Shown: in pieces, positions 16,483 to 26,793 of the stretch
How the letters are laid out: each line of letters starts with the position of its first letter
How positions within the stretch are numbered: the stretch's first letter is position 1
From: Amphiduros pacificus
Taxonomy: Eukaryota; Annelida; Polychaeta; Phyllodocida; Hesionidae
Direction: 5' to 3'
Assembly (NCBI GenBank): GCA_949316495.1
Contig: OX439011.1
Location: forward strand, 25,908,495-25,972,494
Length of the DNA stretch: 64,000 nt
Made by a program: the position numbers and the translations under genes
Notes under the pieces: model-generated
What the model saw: only the letters and a program-made list of their open reading frames with translations
Told to the model about the DNA's origin: nothing
Databases searched by the model: none

Positions 16483-16713
16483 ATGACCACAAAGCAAGAG
16501 AAGAAATTCATAATGATGATGGACAATCTCCCAGAGGTCAAGAACTCAACACTCGAGTTTGATCTTCTCGTGGGGGCAAACACGCAGGAAAACATTTCCA
16601 ATCTATCTTTGGAAGATTTGGACAGAGTTAGAGGAAAGAGAGTTTCCCGTGAAAAGTCATGTCATTGTCTGACAGAGTGTGTGACAAAGACAGGAATTAT
16701 GGTGAAGAAATAA
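16483..16713 (+). CDS. Hypothetical protein, 76 aa
   Basis: A short basic protein without recognised domains; it has a conserved-looking hydrophilic middle and a C-x-C..C-x3-C-like cluster near the end (SCHCLTECV). It has its own TATA box and a shared promoter motif, which argues that it is real and regulated together with other genes carrying that motif. Function unknown. Confidence 0.55.
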   Translation: MTTKQEKKFIMMMDNLPEVKNSTLEFDLLVGANTQENISNLSLEDLDRVRGKRVSREKSCHCLTECVTKTGIMVKK

Positions 16714-16906
16714 ATTATGAGAGCAAATGACCATTGTTTGAGTTGATCTTTCTGGTGTGTTTATCTAAAAGCTTGAAATAATTATTTTGGTATAATAATC
16801 AATCTCACATATGACTTTATCATTTTCATTGAGATTATACATTGTATCAAAGAACAACTATGAAATTGTTTTTTTTTTGTTTAAGATTTTATTTGGATGT
16901 GAACAT

Positions 16907-18424
16907 TTAAAAAAACATCCATTGGTGATGAATAAGTTCAACAAGATTGGCTCGCTTCTTTGCATTTTTCTCTAAACATTTTGTCAATATATCATGCAAC
17001 TCACTGGATACATCTCCTTCAATCGTGATTGGATTGATTGACTTAATTTCACTTATGTCAAATGGAAAGTCACCATGCACCATCTGATATAAAAAGGCTC
17101 CAAGACACCACACGCTATTAGATTCCCACATATATGGTTCTTTGCGTAACATCTCCGGGGAGGCATAACTGACCGTTCCTTGGAACTTGGTCAGTGGCCT
17201 TGCAGATATCCTACCTGCGAGGCCAAAGTCAATCAACAAGGCTTTTTTGCTATCCATGTCTATCACAACATTCTCAGATTTGATGTCACCATGATAGAAA
17301 CCCATCTCAGCCATGTTGAGCACAGTGTGAACTACCTGTGTAAAGATTCCTCTAGCTTGTGATTCTGTAAGACAGTTGAATGGGATGTCATCCAACATGT
17401 CAAATGCATCCTTACTGTTTGTCGGCCTATTCATGACAATGATCCACTTGCCATTCCCAACATCAAAGAACTCGAGCAGGCGAATGACTCCAATCACTGG
17501 TTGGCATTGTGACAATATACATATTTCGCTTGGTACCTTTCCCTTACAACATTCTTCATTACACAATGGGGGATTTTCAACGACCTTAATGGCCACCGGT
17601 TTTCCATCTGAGTTTCTCTTTCCTGCATACACTGCTGAGATACCACTTTGGATAGCACTACCAAAACTATAGAGGTTTTGTATCCTATCCATTTTGAACT
17701 GAGCAATTGGTTCATGGCCACTAAACATAGATGCTGGTTCACTTTTACTCCTTGCAAATCTTTTTTCATTTAGTCCAGTGCGTCTTTGAAGCATTTTTTT
17801 CAGAAAATCATCAAACTCACACAGTCTCCCATCCAATGATTGTTCTTTAGAATTGTGTACCACAATCTGACTCTGATTTTCTTTCATCGTCCTGGCATAG
17901 GTTACTTGTAGAAGCTTCATGTAGTCTTCCATGGTCTCGAATTGTGTCTCCATCTTTCTGTTTCTTTTTCCCATTCTCTCCAAACAAACCTCTACATCTG
18001 TGTCCAAGAAGAAGATAGCATCTGGTATGGCATGCTTGTACTCTCTAGCCAGCCTACCATACTTTGACATGAAATATTCCCAGCTGAATTCTGCCATGTG
18101 TCCCTGGAGTCGAAGTACACGAGAAAAGACATTACAAGCCAGCATAGACCTGTCACCAATAATCACATCTTCTTCAGATGTATTCTCAAGTTGACGTAAA
18201 CTTTCTTCAAAAATATCAAGTATGTACAATTGTGTGCTGCTGCCATTCCTCGGATCTTCATAGAACAGTTCTAGAGGATTGATGTCCCTACCATCCTCCG
18301 TGGAATAGTGACAGAATTTATCTAGTGGTTCATCAAGAAAGGTATAACTTGGATACTTGTCTTTGAGTTTTGCCAACAGAGTTGATTTGCCTGAAGCAAT
18401 CAGACCTTCCAATGCAATAAACAT
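16907..18424 (-). CDS. Deoxynucleoside kinase fused to a PIM-like Ser/Thr kinase
   Basis: A 505-aa two-domain protein. Residues about 1-215 are a deoxynucleoside kinase of the TK2/dNK type: P-loop GLIASGKST at 7-15, the (D/E)RS motif in IIGDRSMLACNVF near 90-100, and the arginine-rich lid ERMGKRNRK. It would phosphorylate deoxynucleosides for dNTP supply. Residues about 238-505 are a protein kinase: VAIKVV with the ATP-binding lysine, a catalytic loop in YHGDIKSENVVID, IDFGLAG, and an APE-type segment SYASPEML, with PIM-like spacing and GDFPFD near the C-terminal lobe. Herpesviruses usually encode TK and kinase separately; here one frame carries both. The ATG at 18424 directly begins the dNK fold. 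A TATA-like box lies near 18467-18472 on the minus strand. Confidence 0.9.
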   Translation of the reverse strand: MFIALEGLIASGKSTLLAKLKDKYPSYTFLDEPLDKFCHYSTEDGRDINPLELFYEDPRNGSSTQLYILDIFEESLRQLENTSEEDVIIGDRSMLACNVFSRVLRLQGHMAEFSWEYFMSKYGRLAREYKHAIPDAIFFLDTDVEVCLERMGKRNRKMETQFETMEDYMKLLQVTYARTMKENQSQIVVHNSKEQSLDGRLCEFDDFLKKMLQRRTGLNEKRFARSKSEPASMFSGHEPIAQFKMDRIQNLYSFGSAIQSGISAVYAGKRNSDGKPVAIKVVENPPLCNEECCKGKVPSEICILSQCQPVIGVIRLLEFFDVGNGKWIIVMNRPTNSKDAFDMLDDIPFNCLTESQARGIFTQVVHTVLNMAEMGFYHGDIKSENVVIDMDSKKALLIDFGLAGRISARPLTKFQGTVSYASPEMLRKEPYMWESNSVWCLGAFLYQMVHGDFPFDISEIKSINPITIEGDVSSELHDILTKCLEKNAKKRANLVELIHHQWMFF

Positions 18425-18609
18425 GTTTTCGGTGGGTTTTGACTACATCAGATTGTAATACATCCACTTATACAATAACAAATGGTTGAAGTGCTAAAAT
18501 GGATTTTCATATTGAAAAGGAAATATTAACAGAATCATGACATTTATGCAATGAGATGCATTGTATACGGCTAATAGAAGATGTCTCACCAGCTGACAAT
18601 AACACATGA

Positions 18610-19086
18610 ATGGAGAATTCCAGAAGTCAAACAGTATGCACTCGAGAAACATATTGCCTTTGCAGAGGATGTCTTGAATCACACTCTACATATTTCATCA
18701 AGGACAGATTTGCTGGAGATTGCTCGTTTTTGTCATGGAAAAAGCATATCTCATCGCATAATTTATGGGTTTGTAAAATCTGCTTCTATTGCATCGTTGA
18801 AAACTTCTGATTGCTATCTCAAAATAACCAAATAGTTTGTTTCTACTTTATGTGTTTTTACAGAACAGATATCAGACATCCTCCAGTGCCTTACAACAAA
18901 AAGTGGTGTTCAGATGGTCATTGGGTGCCGAAGAAATCGGATATGATTCAAATGCGTTGTGTCCACAGATGGATTTGTCATGACTGTGCGAGACGACATA
19001 TGAACTGCAAAGGCTACCCTTCAATTGCCTACATGAGAAGTCGAGATGGAATATGTTCAGTTTGTGATACAAAAATAAAAAAGTAG
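18610..19086 (+). CDS. Cysteine-rich zinc-binding-like protein, possibly spliced
   Basis: Two adjacent cysteine-rich stretches in the same direction: the first has C-x-C-x2-C and C-x2-C-x2-C clusters, the second has C..C-x2-C and a final C-x2-C. Together they look like parts of a RING-like or other treble-clef zinc module. Between them is a sequence ending in a good 3' splice acceptor (tgtgtttttacag near 18862), so a short intron is a reasonable explanation; the 5' site is not certain. The exact gene structure is therefore open. Another open frame (18581..18835) overlaps the first part and is judged less likely. Confidence 0.42.
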
Positions 19087-19114
19087 AAAGGGCAACTGCA
19101 AGTGTTTTTTCATT

Positions 19115-21504
19115 CTATGCTTTTATTTTAATCCAAGAACAACAGTCGCAAGATCCATTCTTAGAACAAATCATACTGAAACATATTATCATTAGAATAG
19201 GTATAGATACCAGTGCTAAAGTACTGTATAACACGGGCGATAGTTGCCCGCCTACATATGTGGGTCTTCCCTGGAGTGATGGCTTGTCGGTGATGTGCTC
19301 TACGCTGTGATTCATTTTTAGTGTAGATTTATCAATATTATGATCATCATTACCATCTTTTTCACTCCCTTGTATAAAGTCACTCTTTGTGTCTTCATGT
19401 TTGCTTATAACTGTTTTTTCATTCACCATATGTCCTTCATCATCTCTAGAATTAATCACAGAGGCATCCGTCATGGATGTAGTGGCCTTAGACTCATTAT
19501 GTATAGATTCAAATCTATGGTCTTCCTCAAATTTTATGTCAACAACTTCATCCTGTTGAATTGTATTGAATGCATCTTTTTTGATATTTGATCTTGCAAG
19601 CTCCTCGTCATCTCCAGAATTGGAGGGGATAGTGTCAGATATCATATCTGTTGCATTCCTGTTTGCCTTCTCCTGCACATCTGTTTTAAAAACATCCACA
19701 TCATCTCTGGGTATTTCATTGTCTTTGTCATATTTCTCAGTTGCCTCAACTGGGTGTGTTTCCAAAGTCAGATTTGTATATTGAGATGTAATGTTTGCTG
19801 TATCAAATGTTTCAGTTGTGTTCACAGTTCCTCTATTTGTTTGTGAATCAAACTTAGTCTTTACATCTCCGGTTGTTATGTTTGCAGCATAGGATGTTTT
19901 GGTTATATTTTCAGTTTTACTACCTCTGTGTGAATCAAACTGAACCTCATGGTCACTGACTGTCACGTCTCCAACATCAAATGACTCAGTTGTATTCTCA
20001 GTCTCAGAAGCTGTGTGGGAGTTTTTAGTTGTAATGTTGACGTCAGACATTTTAGTCTCATTGTCCGAGCGTATCTCAATGTCCTTCAACTTGGTTTGCA
20101 TGGAATGGGGTATATTGGTAGTGCTGTTGATTTGATTCCCTCTCTGTAAACCCTTTTCGTGAGACCTGATGCCTGAAGCAGCAACAAGCTGTGATGCATT
20201 ATCCCTTCTGTGGTCTCTATGCCTCACCCTGCTTTCATCATCTGGCTTGTTAAGAGATGTTTCATTGCCTCCATCTACCAAGTTCAAACCTTGTCTTAAA
20301 ACTCTATCTTCCACATGTGATTCAATTTCTGGAGTTGGTGTTGTGCCTGTGTTTAGTATGGATGTCACGTGTGTCCAGGAATCATTACATTTAACTGGTC
20401 CATATCTCATGATTACAGCTTCACAAGAGCTGATGCATCCTCCACTACACTGATCTCTCATCTGTCCAATGCAAATGGCTGGAGACTTTATCTTCTCAAC
20501 AGCAGATTGGCCTGCATTCTTTTTCATGCGAAGTGGTACTGTGCGTGTATATGTTTGACCTGTCATTGTTTCTGTCTCATATGTAAGTGTGGCTTCTCTA
20601 TTGACAGTGATTCTAGAACCTCTTGGAATTCGCTCACTGAATCGGGCACAAAAATATTTTCCCTGCTTATTTTGGAAAGGATGTGAGTCTGTGTTGATAC
20701 ATCCCTTCGTGTCCTTCACATTTTCTTTGATGAAATGTGGCCTTTTTGTTATGCTGTGCTGTAGAAGAAGACCCTGTGTTGATGATAATCTGTACGTTGC
20801 ATTTGCATTTGATATGTCAGAAATCACCTCCATGCAAATACTCCTCCACTTTGGAATAGCAAAGAGTCTATTGACATAGACATGGATGCCACTTGTCCAT
20901 GCCTCCTCTTCTGACATTGGACTTGAACAAGTAATTTCTTTGCCACTCCCTACCATGATTGACTGACAATTGGGTCTGCACATAGACTCTGCGCACCTGT
21001 TTCTGAAAATGTTCCTGCATGTATCTGTCTCATCTACTCTGTGACTCCCAATTTGGCTTTGGGGCGTTGGCCAAGTTACCTTACACTTGGCTTCTGTCTC
21101 ACCTGCTGCCCTGCCAATGTTTCTTCGTTGATAACTGCATGGAGTTGTTCCATCACATGGGATTGATCATTCAATGTTCCACAAAGAGAAAATGAAACAC
21201 TCTCCTTTTCACTGATAGCACAATGTCTGTCTGACATTTGAACCACGTGTGTAGAGTTGTCGCTGGCTCGTTGATAAACAAGGGAAAACATTTTATGCTC
21301 AAAGTTGATTGAGGCCCTCACCTCTACAATCTGGAAGGATGCACAAATCATTCCCATGTTCTCCACCTTCGTGATGTTTTGAATTTCAATCTGACAAGGA
21401 GGCCAGATGGTCTTAGCCATACCTTGCACCATGAACATGAAAAATATTATGACCAATAATTGCATCTTTGAAATGTTTTGTTTTGTGCTTTGTATATGTT
21501 TCAC
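19115..21504 (-). pseudogene. Family A envelope glycoprotein gene, apparently broken about once
   Basis: A second family A glycoprotein, close in wording to 3833..5290 (shared N-terminal PPCQI, MICASF, EAWTSGI). It has a signal peptide at the 5' end, the cysteine-rich ectodomain, a long Thr/Asn/Asp-rich region with imperfect repeats of about 30 residues that would be heavily glycosylated, and a transmembrane segment close to the C-terminus. The stalk is absent from the 3833 gene. The reading frame is not continuous across the gene as given (about one break), which may be a real inactivation, an intron or a sequence error. A TATA-like element lies near 21530 on the minus strand. Likely recent, since the rest of the gene looks unspoiled. 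Confidence 0.75.
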
Positions 21505-21634
21505 TGCATCAATATAAAACTCCTTAATATATAACTCATGTAGGTACAGTGTAAAATTGAATTTTCATGACACACCCACAATAGGCAAGTCATTTGTGCC
21601 CCGACAAGAAAGCATGTAAACAACAGTGATCAAT

Positions 21635-23488
21635 ATGTATTTGTATGGGAAGTGTCACCTGACCCATCACAACTTTATGCTGGATGAGGTGAAGTCATTG
21701 CTGCAAAAGTCACTGAGACGAAAGGAACCAAAACTGGTAGTTCAAAGTGCTCTTGAACTCCAATGTGGAAAAATAGACCACCTTTCGTGGGACAAACTCC
21801 TCGTATTTCTCTTCGAGGACCATTCACTGATGTCTTTGGATACCATTATGCAGATGTATCATTACTACCAAAAGAGAGACAAACACAATTTCATACAGAC
21901 AATGATTAGGCTCTCTACTTGTCGAATATCTGCTTGCTTGCCTGTGTTTGCTATGCATGAAACAATGTTGACTGTCTTTGAAAAGATTGCCCAAACATCA
22001 GTCATTCCATCGCACTTGGATAACTTATTGGAAAATGCTGATTCAGTCACAGGTTTGAGTGCATCAAAGATATTTGCTAGCTTGGAAATGGCTTGGAGTG
22101 AAGGAGACTTCAACTTACTCATTGGTAGCATGAAGTTAGCATCTATGTTCCTAGATGTGGAATCAACAAGATGCCCATCAGAGAAGGGTGTGTTACTGGT
22201 GACCAAGATGTTTAGGCCTTGGGAAATGGAAACAAAACCACAAAAGTGCTATTCCACAGCACAACTGATCCTCGCCATTCTGCATAATGCTACAAGTAAA
22301 GAGGATTTAATCACGAGGAAATATCTTTTCCTCTGTGTAAAATTTGCATGTGCAATGCCACATCGTTTGATGTTGTTTTCACCCGTCACACAATTGATCT
22401 TTAGGTCTCACCTCAGCAAAGAAAAGGAGTCGTTGCCCATAACAGTCCACTGGTCTGAGTCTCAACCCTTGAATGAGATGCCATATTATGCAGTTGATAA
22501 GCACACATACAGGGGAAAATATGGAAGAAGCTCTCCTCTTGTTGAAAAACCAGTATCTCTGAGCGAGGACATGTTTCATGAGTTTCATGGAATTAGAAAG
22601 AAACAAACTATGGATGATTTCTTCGTTGATGGTACAAAAGAGGCTGTGTCCTATACTGAGAACCCATATTGGGAAATGACCAAGGAGGTGTACAGAGGTG
22701 CCACACGACAAAAGACTGCAGACATGACAAGAGAATTCTACGAAGTGTTGATGGACAGGTTCCCATCTCTCTTCACAAAGAATGATAGTTCTCTCCCTTT
22801 GCTGCAAGTGCCTACTTCGTCCTCCAAAGTGTACACGCGAGTAGACTTGGATGCATTTGAAGTGATCAAGGGTCCTTACAAGCCAAAGTCAAGAAAGTAT
22901 AATAATGTAGTGAAGCATCACAATACCATGCTCAACGTGTTTCAGGACCAGCACACATTGAGGGTTGTAGAAAGGAAAAAGGGTGACAAGAAATACCTTG
23001 TATTCCCCCTTGTCACAAAAGGAGATGGTACTCGGGTGGAGCCACAGGAGAGATGTATCAAGGATGCCATACAAAGAGGAGCCATGAGCAAAGTGACATT
23101 TGTGTCCAGAGAACAATTGGGACTGGTACAAGTGCATAAGTTGAGTGAAAGAGAGATTGCCTCATTACCATTGACACTATGGCTGCATTTCATTTTTCGA
23201 TGGATATTGGGTATTGGAGACTCAGGTTTGTACAACACCATCAGCAATGGATCAAGTGTGTATGGGATAGACATGGAAGAAGATAGAAAGGATATAATTC
23301 CAACATCCCTATGTGATGCTCTCTTTTCTAAAAAACCAAGACGAGAAATATGTCATCAAATTGAGCATCTTATAGGGGAGAACAAAAGCTTTTTTACCAA
23401 AAGACTTCAGGAGGTTTTATCCAACAATCAAATGCAGCTTGGAGAGAGATGTATACACAGATTAGAACAATTGCTTTCACTCCTTTGA
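21635..23488 (+). CDS. 617-aa protein with kinase-like C-terminal lobe
   Basis: Not recognised as a whole. The N-terminal half is helical; the C-terminal part contains LHFIFRWILGIGDSGLYN followed ten residues later by VYGIDMEEDR. This is the order of the catalytic (GD-x4-N) and metal-binding (GID) loops of PI3/PI4-kinase-like and related atypical kinases (for example YILGIGDRH..N and IDFG). Upstream, LRVVERKKGDKKYLVFPLVTKG could be the N-lobe beta hairpin with the ATP-binding lysine. An atypical kinase is therefore possible, but the target (lipid or protein) is unknown and the call rests on short motifs. The start is the ATG at 21635. The gene ends about 90 bp before a convergent pair. Confidence 0.55.
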   Translation: MYLYGKCHLTHHNFMLDEVKSLLQKSLRRKEPKLVVQSALELQCGKIDHLSWDKLLVFLFEDHSLMSLDTIMQMYHYYQKRDKHNFIQTMIRLSTCRISACLPVFAMHETMLTVFEKIAQTSVIPSHLDNLLENADSVTGLSASKIFASLEMAWSEGDFNLLIGSMKLASMFLDVESTRCPSEKGVLLVTKMFRPWEMETKPQKCYSTAQLILAILHNATSKEDLITRKYLFLCVKFACAMPHRLMLFSPVTQLIFRSHLSKEKESLPITVHWSESQPLNEMPYYAVDKHTYRGKYGRSSPLVEKPVSLSEDMFHEFHGIRKKQTMDDFFVDGTKEAVSYTENPYWEMTKEVYRGATRQKTADMTREFYEVLMDRFPSLFTKNDSSLPLLQVPTSSSKVYTRVDLDAFEVIKGPYKPKSRKYNNVVKHHNTMLNVFQDQHTLRVVERKKGDKKYLVFPLVTKGDGTRVEPQERCIKDAIQRGAMSKVTFVSREQLGLVQVHKLSEREIASLPLTLWLHFIFRWILGIGDSGLYNTISNGSSVYGIDMEEDRKDIIPTSLCDALFSKKPRREICHQIEHLIGENKSFFTKRLQEVLSNNQMQLGERCIHRLEQLLSLL

Positions 23489-23577
23489 CATGTTGGTTCA
23501 AGTGTCAATTTCTTAATTATATTTTAAAGATAATGAAATAAAAACACATTACAAAAAAAGTTATTTTGTATCTTTAT

Positions 23578-23964
23578 TCATTGAACAATTACAACGCCTT
23601 TAACATCTGAGCATGACATTTGTAGGTCTGAGAGAGATTCTCTCAATCTTCTGAATGCAAGATGTTGCATAGAATTCATCCTTTGGTATTTCATGCATCT
23701 TTCCACATATGTGATAATGTCATCAAGTCTTGTGGCAGCTACCTCGGTGTGCACTCCATGTAAATCCTCAACAAGGGATTGGTGAAAGTTATTTCCATGA
23801 AATATACCATTCAATGAACATTCCACTTCAACAACTGAAGCACTGTGGTCTGCCCCTAATTCTTCAATAGTAAATGAGATACACATCTTTCTATAATGTT
23901 GGTGCTGTTTTATGTAAATAACCACAATCACAAATAATAGATGAGGAGCTGAAGATTTAATCAT
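23578..23964 (-). CDS. Hypothetical protein, 128 aa
   Basis: Unknown. The first ~18 residues (SSAPHLLFVIVVIYI) are hydrophobic and may be a signal anchor, or translation may start at the later Met27. Its ATG overlaps the stop of the upstream gene (23961..25163) in an ATGA arrangement, so the two are probably on one transcript. Confidence 0.6.
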   Translation of the reverse strand: MIKSSAPHLLFVIVVIYIKQHQHYRKMCISFTIEELGADHSASVVEVECSLNGIFHGNNFHQSLVEDLHGVHTEVAATRLDDIITYVERCMKYQRMNSMQHLAFRRLRESLSDLQMSCSDVKGVVIVQ

Positions 23965-25163
23965 TCTTTAAAGAGAATGTATCCAAGCTTCTTGACTGAG
24001 GCCGGTCCCAGAAAATATTCTTTGATGTTTCTATTCCACATTTCAATGCCCCCATCCACTTCAAATTTGTGTGACTTTACAGCGTCTCGGTAGTCTATGA
24101 TTTTCTCTGAGTCATCATTCTCATCATCCTGAACTAGATCTTCATTTGATCCTTCAACACAAGACATGCAACATCCACTCTCAATTGAAGTCCCCACAAG
24201 AACCTTCAGTTGGGTGACAAACGTAAGCTCACCTCTCGCTGCAGGGACCAGAATTTTGCCCAAAATTGGCTTAATCTCACCACCACCATTCGAATACATG
24301 TAGTTGTTTACTTCCAATTCTTGACATGTGGCTAATATTTTACGAATAGCTGGTAAAGGAAACAGAATGTATTTTTTATTGTATTGATACAAATTATCCT
24401 CATTTTGTTCCAGCTTGATGCCAAATTCCTCTATCTGTTGAATATATGGCTGTTGTAATTGTAGATATGATTGTAACAAGTGGTCACAACTGAACAAGTC
24501 AACCATGAACTGCATGATAACATTGTTTTCTTGACACTTCCCATGTTTACCACTGTCCACCAAATTCATTCCTTCCATATCATCATCGCTTAGGTCACTC
24601 TCATCATTATCTTCAAAATTGTCAATGGCTCGCATTGCCAAACACTCTACTTTTTCATGTTCTTCTGTGCGAAACACCTTTCTCATTTCTTTGGGCACCA
24701 AGTCAAAGAGTTCTGCATATTGATTCTCTGTTCCTCTTCGCAACAGTGCATTCATCAGTTTCATGTAGGACATATGCAAATCGGACAAGAAAAATTCCCA
24801 TACATTATGGTCTAGAATAGGATCAATTGCCTCTCTTCTATCCCATGACCCACCATGTCCACTTCCTTCAGTCACCCCATGTACATAACCCATTTTTTGG
24901 GGTTCTTCCGATGTGATTTCATTGTAGGCAATAGTCTTCTTTACCAAATCCCGACCTGACCAGGTCACCAGGAAAGGGCACCATACATGAGGATGCGAAC
25001 ACCGAATGGAGAACGAGTCTACTCCCAACACCTTATCTTTCAGAGGGACCAGGTCATTCACACTTGCAAGGACCACAGACACCCAAGTATCCTTCTCCAT
25101 ATTTGGCACTTTGCACATTGAACGAAATGTGGTTGTGGCTGACTTGGAAAAGAACTTAGGCAT
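23961..25163 (-). CDS. Hypothetical protein, 400 aa
   Basis: Unknown family. Soluble, with an acidic linker in the middle (DNFEDNDESDLSDDDMEG, about residues 186-203) and a second one near residues 340-355, separating three globular parts. It lies directly downstream of terminase exon 3 on the same strand, 55 bp away, and overlaps the following gene by four bases. Position next to the terminase suggests a packaging or capsid-linked role, but no motif proves it. Confidence 0.62.
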   Translation of the reverse strand: MPKFFSKSATTTFRSMCKVPNMEKDTWVSVVLASVNDLVPLKDKVLGVDSFSIRCSHPHVWCPFLVTWSGRDLVKKTIAYNEITSEEPQKMGYVHGVTEGSGHGGSWDRREAIDPILDHNVWEFFLSDLHMSYMKLMNALLRRGTENQYAELFDLVPKEMRKVFRTEEHEKVECLAMRAIDNFEDNDESDLSDDDMEGMNLVDSGKHGKCQENNVIMQFMVDLFSCDHLLQSYLQLQQPYIQQIEEFGIKLEQNEDNLYQYNKKYILFPLPAIRKILATCQELEVNNYMYSNGGGEIKPILGKILVPAARGELTFVTQLKVLVGTSIESGCCMSCVEGSNEDLVQDDENDDSEKIIDYRDAVKSHKFEVDGGIEMWNRNIKEYFLGPASVKKLGYILFKE

Positions 25164-25217
25164 ATCAGAGATTTATTTACTGCATGTGCATAAAAATGTG
25201 TAAATAACAAATATGTC

Positions 25218-25871
25218 TTATACGAGCATGAATGTGTGTTCTGGTAGTCTTGCCCATGCAACTGCAATCACTACAGCCATCACCATGTCATCCACTTTGG
25301 ATTGGTTCTTTCTACTCCTCTTTCCCGAATAGATGATGCTTTGGCCCCTCCTGTAACACCTGAAGTTGCCAGCTTGTTCAAGGAAAGTCTTTACCATGAC
25401 TTCACAATCTTCTGTCATTGGAATCATTGTTCCCATTCCAAATGACATGGAGCCTTTTTGATTTGACAATTGGGATTCGTCATCATACTTCAGAGTGAGT
25501 AAAGTGGAAACGGTACTGATCTGAGATGCCATGTACACTACCCCCTCATTTAGTGCTCTTTTAAAGTAGGAGACCATATTTTCTTTGTGTCGGGTGAGTA
25601 CACCAGGTAAAGGATGTCCATGGCTATCATGTTGTTGTGCAAATCTGATGCGAAGGGTGGTACTGCGGAAGTAGTTGTGTAATGCATGCTGCACATAGGC
25701 AGATAGGTCATGAGAAAGGTTAGCTTCCACAAAAACCCTCACTTCTTTCTTACAAAGTAAGGGGTATAGGAGGAAGAGTGTTTTCAGATTTGTAATCAAG
25801 AGATCAGCATGAATCTCATTCAGCTTACCAAGGTGACTTGGTTTGGTAGTGAACTGTTCAAGACCAATTAT
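25218..25871 (-). CDS. Terminase large subunit (UL15/UL89-type), exon 3: nuclease domain
   Basis: The 3' exon of the packaging ATPase/nuclease. It opens after a good acceptor (intron end at 25872, a T-run then CAG), and carries VFVEANLS (second acidic residue of the RNase H-like nuclease) and, close to the C-terminus, KVDDMVMAVVIAVAWA, the conserved Asp-containing helix that completes the metal site. This part cuts concatemeric DNA into genome units during packaging. Preceded by a ~0.9-kb intron that holds another gene on the opposite strand. Splicing of this gene is typical for herpesviruses. Confidence 0.88.
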   Translation of the reverse strand: MIGLEQFTTKPSHLGKLNEIHADLLITNLKTLFLLYPLLCKKEVRVFVEANLSHDLSAYVQHALHNYFRSTTLRIRFAQQHDSHGHPLPGVLTRHKENMVSYFKRALNEGVVYMASQISTVSTLLTLKYDDESQLSNQKGSMSFGMGTMIPMTEDCEVMVKTFLEQAGNFRCYRRGQSIIYSGKRSRKNQSKVDDMVMAVVIAVAWARLPEHTFMLV

Positions 25872-25987
25872 CTGAAAAAAATAGCAAAAAAGAGATAAGA
25901 GAAAGATACACTCGGAAAAAAAACACGATCTGTAAAAACCAATTTTACATCATAAAAAATATTTGAATAGTACAATACACATCACGG

Positions 25988-26776
25988 ATGCTGTTACTGT
26001 ACAAAAACAAAATGACATTTCAAATTGATGACTGGTTACTCTTGTCTTTTCATCCAATGATACAGAAGCGTGAATGGTTACTGAAAAGATTTACAACATT
26101 CTGTCTCAACAAGGGACATATAGATATGAGAAATAACACAAGGAGATTGAAGCATTGCAGTATGCACCCAAAGATTATCCATAAGATATTTGGTAGGCAT
26201 CACCCCACCAGCGCTGTCTTACTGCACCAGGATGAAGACACATTCAAAGCATATATGGAGCTGTCTACTGGTATGATCATGGGTGAACAAAAATGGGAAA
26301 AGACAAAGACTCCTTTGGAACGTACAGCTCTGGCAGCTGTGCACCACGGACCCCTTAAAGATGCTAGATGTCTCGTTGAGAGTGTGTTGCACAGCAATGA
26401 ATTTGCAATTGAAGTGTTGACATTATTTGAATTGTGCAACATGACTCTCTTTTGCAAAGAAGATTATCTGACAAACACAGACAAGTCTCGCCACTGGATC
26501 ATTCACTATTTGACTTCCATGGTGCTGGGTGTATTGCAAGGAGCAGATGCCTCTTTCATTCTTGCGAATAATGGATCTCAAACTATGTCGTTGTTAAAAC
26601 ATACAGCCACCATAGTAGGCACAAGCGTACACATACAAAGAAGTCATCTTTCACACGATTGTACCTCATCAGAAATGAATATAACAGGGACAGAAGTGGC
26701 ACTATATTACAAGATGAAAGGTCGAACCATGTTGGGTAAAAAGAGTTCAACCATCAATGTGACGGACCTGTTGTAA
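25988..26776 (+). CDS. Hypothetical protein, 262 aa, nested in terminase intron 2
   Basis: Unknown family, helical and basic at the N-terminus, no membrane segments. It lies on the plus strand within the second intron of the terminase gene. In HSV-1, UL16 and UL17 lie on the opposite strand within the UL15 intron, so the arrangement is reminiscent, but sequence similarity to UL16/UL17 could not be judged. Confidence 0.65.
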   Translation: MLLLYKNKMTFQIDDWLLLSFHPMIQKREWLLKRFTTFCLNKGHIDMRNNTRRLKHCSMHPKIIHKIFGRHHPTSAVLLHQDEDTFKAYMELSTGMIMGEQKWEKTKTPLERTALAAVHHGPLKDARCLVESVLHSNEFAIEVLTLFELCNMTLFCKEDYLTNTDKSRHWIIHYLTSMVLGVLQGADASFILANNGSQTMSLLKHTATIVGTSVHIQRSHLSHDCTSSEMNITGTEVALYYKMKGRTMLGKKSSTINVTDLL

Positions 26777-26793
26777 TCAAAATTACACTTACC

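Noticed and set aside
22379-22807. 142-aa antisense frame within the 617-aa gene
   Set aside because: No domain features and fully inside a longer, better supported gene.
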